Shown one piece after another: positions 14,655 to 14,689 of a DNA stretch of 14,689 nucleotides (position 1 is the first letter of the stretch; the number at the start of each line of letters is the position of its first letter). The DNA comes from an uncultured Desulfovibrio sp. (GTDB taxonomy: Bacteria; Desulfobacterota; Desulfovibrionia; Desulfovibrionales; Desulfovibrionaceae). Under the pieces are notes generated by a model that was not told the origin of the DNA, ran no database searches, and saw only the letters and a program-made list of their open reading frames with translations. Location of the stretch: positions 1 to 14,689 of the forward strand of contig UQJT01000051.1 in assembly GCA_900541395.1 (NCBI GenBank), read 5' to 3'. Made by a program: the position numbers and the translations under genes.

Positions 14655-14689
14655 GAGACAGGCAGAAATCTCGTATGCCGTCTTCTGCT
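14645..14689 (-). other. Illumina Nextera i7 index-primer sequence (artefact)
   Basis: On the plus strand the window ends with CCGAGCCCACGAGAC (14645-14659), then AGGCAGAA (14660-14667), then ATCTCGTATGCCG and TCTTCTGCT (14668-14689). These are, in order, the complement of the Nextera i7 adapter arm, the eight-base index known as N703, and the complement of the P7 flow-cell sequence lacking its last two bases. The first ten bases (14645-14654) could also be genuine antiporter sequence, because they encode the expected Val-Gly-Ser. The remaining 35 bases are certainly not genomic. Confidence 0.95.

Overview
The window is GC-rich, densely coded bacterial DNA. Gene content and gene order (gatB followed by a family-39 glycosyltransferase and a class A PBP; gmhA-fmdB-hemC; an AAA_32/Lon protease) suggest a Desulfovibrio-type sulfate reducer (Desulfovibrionaceae). 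That assignment is an inference from remembered families, not a database match. No rRNA, tRNA, CRISPR array, integrase or transposase gene is visible.

Layout. (1) 3-197, minus: a small protein of unknown function. (2) 198-750: about 550 bp without a gene, holding a minus-strand terminator and two MITE-like repeats. (3) 751-6365, minus: a tightly packed gatB > glycosyltransferase > mrcA (PBP1A) run, with a 4-nt gap and then a 14-nt overlap. (4) 6642-7517, minus: nadK, divergent from (5) 7688-9518, plus: gmhA-fmdB-hemC. A 96-bp inverted-repeat element sits between the two divergent units. (6) 9712-12168, plus: a Lon-family AAA_32 protease, followed by a strong palindromic terminator. (7) 12249-12599: gene-free DNA carrying a third MITE-like repeat, which forms the immediate upstream region of (8) 12600-13595, plus: a Tat-exported metallophosphoesterase. 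(9) 13617-14654, minus: a 5'-truncated YbaL/KefB-type CPA2 antiporter with a TrkA-N domain, convergent with the phosphoesterase.

Functionally this is mostly core metabolism and envelope building. GatB serves tRNA amidation. PBP1A makes peptidoglycan, and the glycosyltransferase probably modifies a lipid-linked envelope glycan. GmhA feeds heptose to LPS, NadK makes NADP, HemC makes the linear tetrapyrrole for siroheme, cobalamin and heme, and the Lon-like enzyme is a protease.

Two non-genic observations stand out. First, a family of imperfect inverted-repeat elements occurs three times; two copies are exactly 149 bp. Second, the last 45 bases (14645-14689) are not genome: they read as an Illumina Nextera i7 index primer joined directly to the antiporter gene without the transposon mosaic end. 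The antiporter is therefore cut by an artefactual contig end. I found no convincing new multi-gene system. The repeat family and the nadK/gmhA inverted-repeat element are the best candidates for something undescribed.
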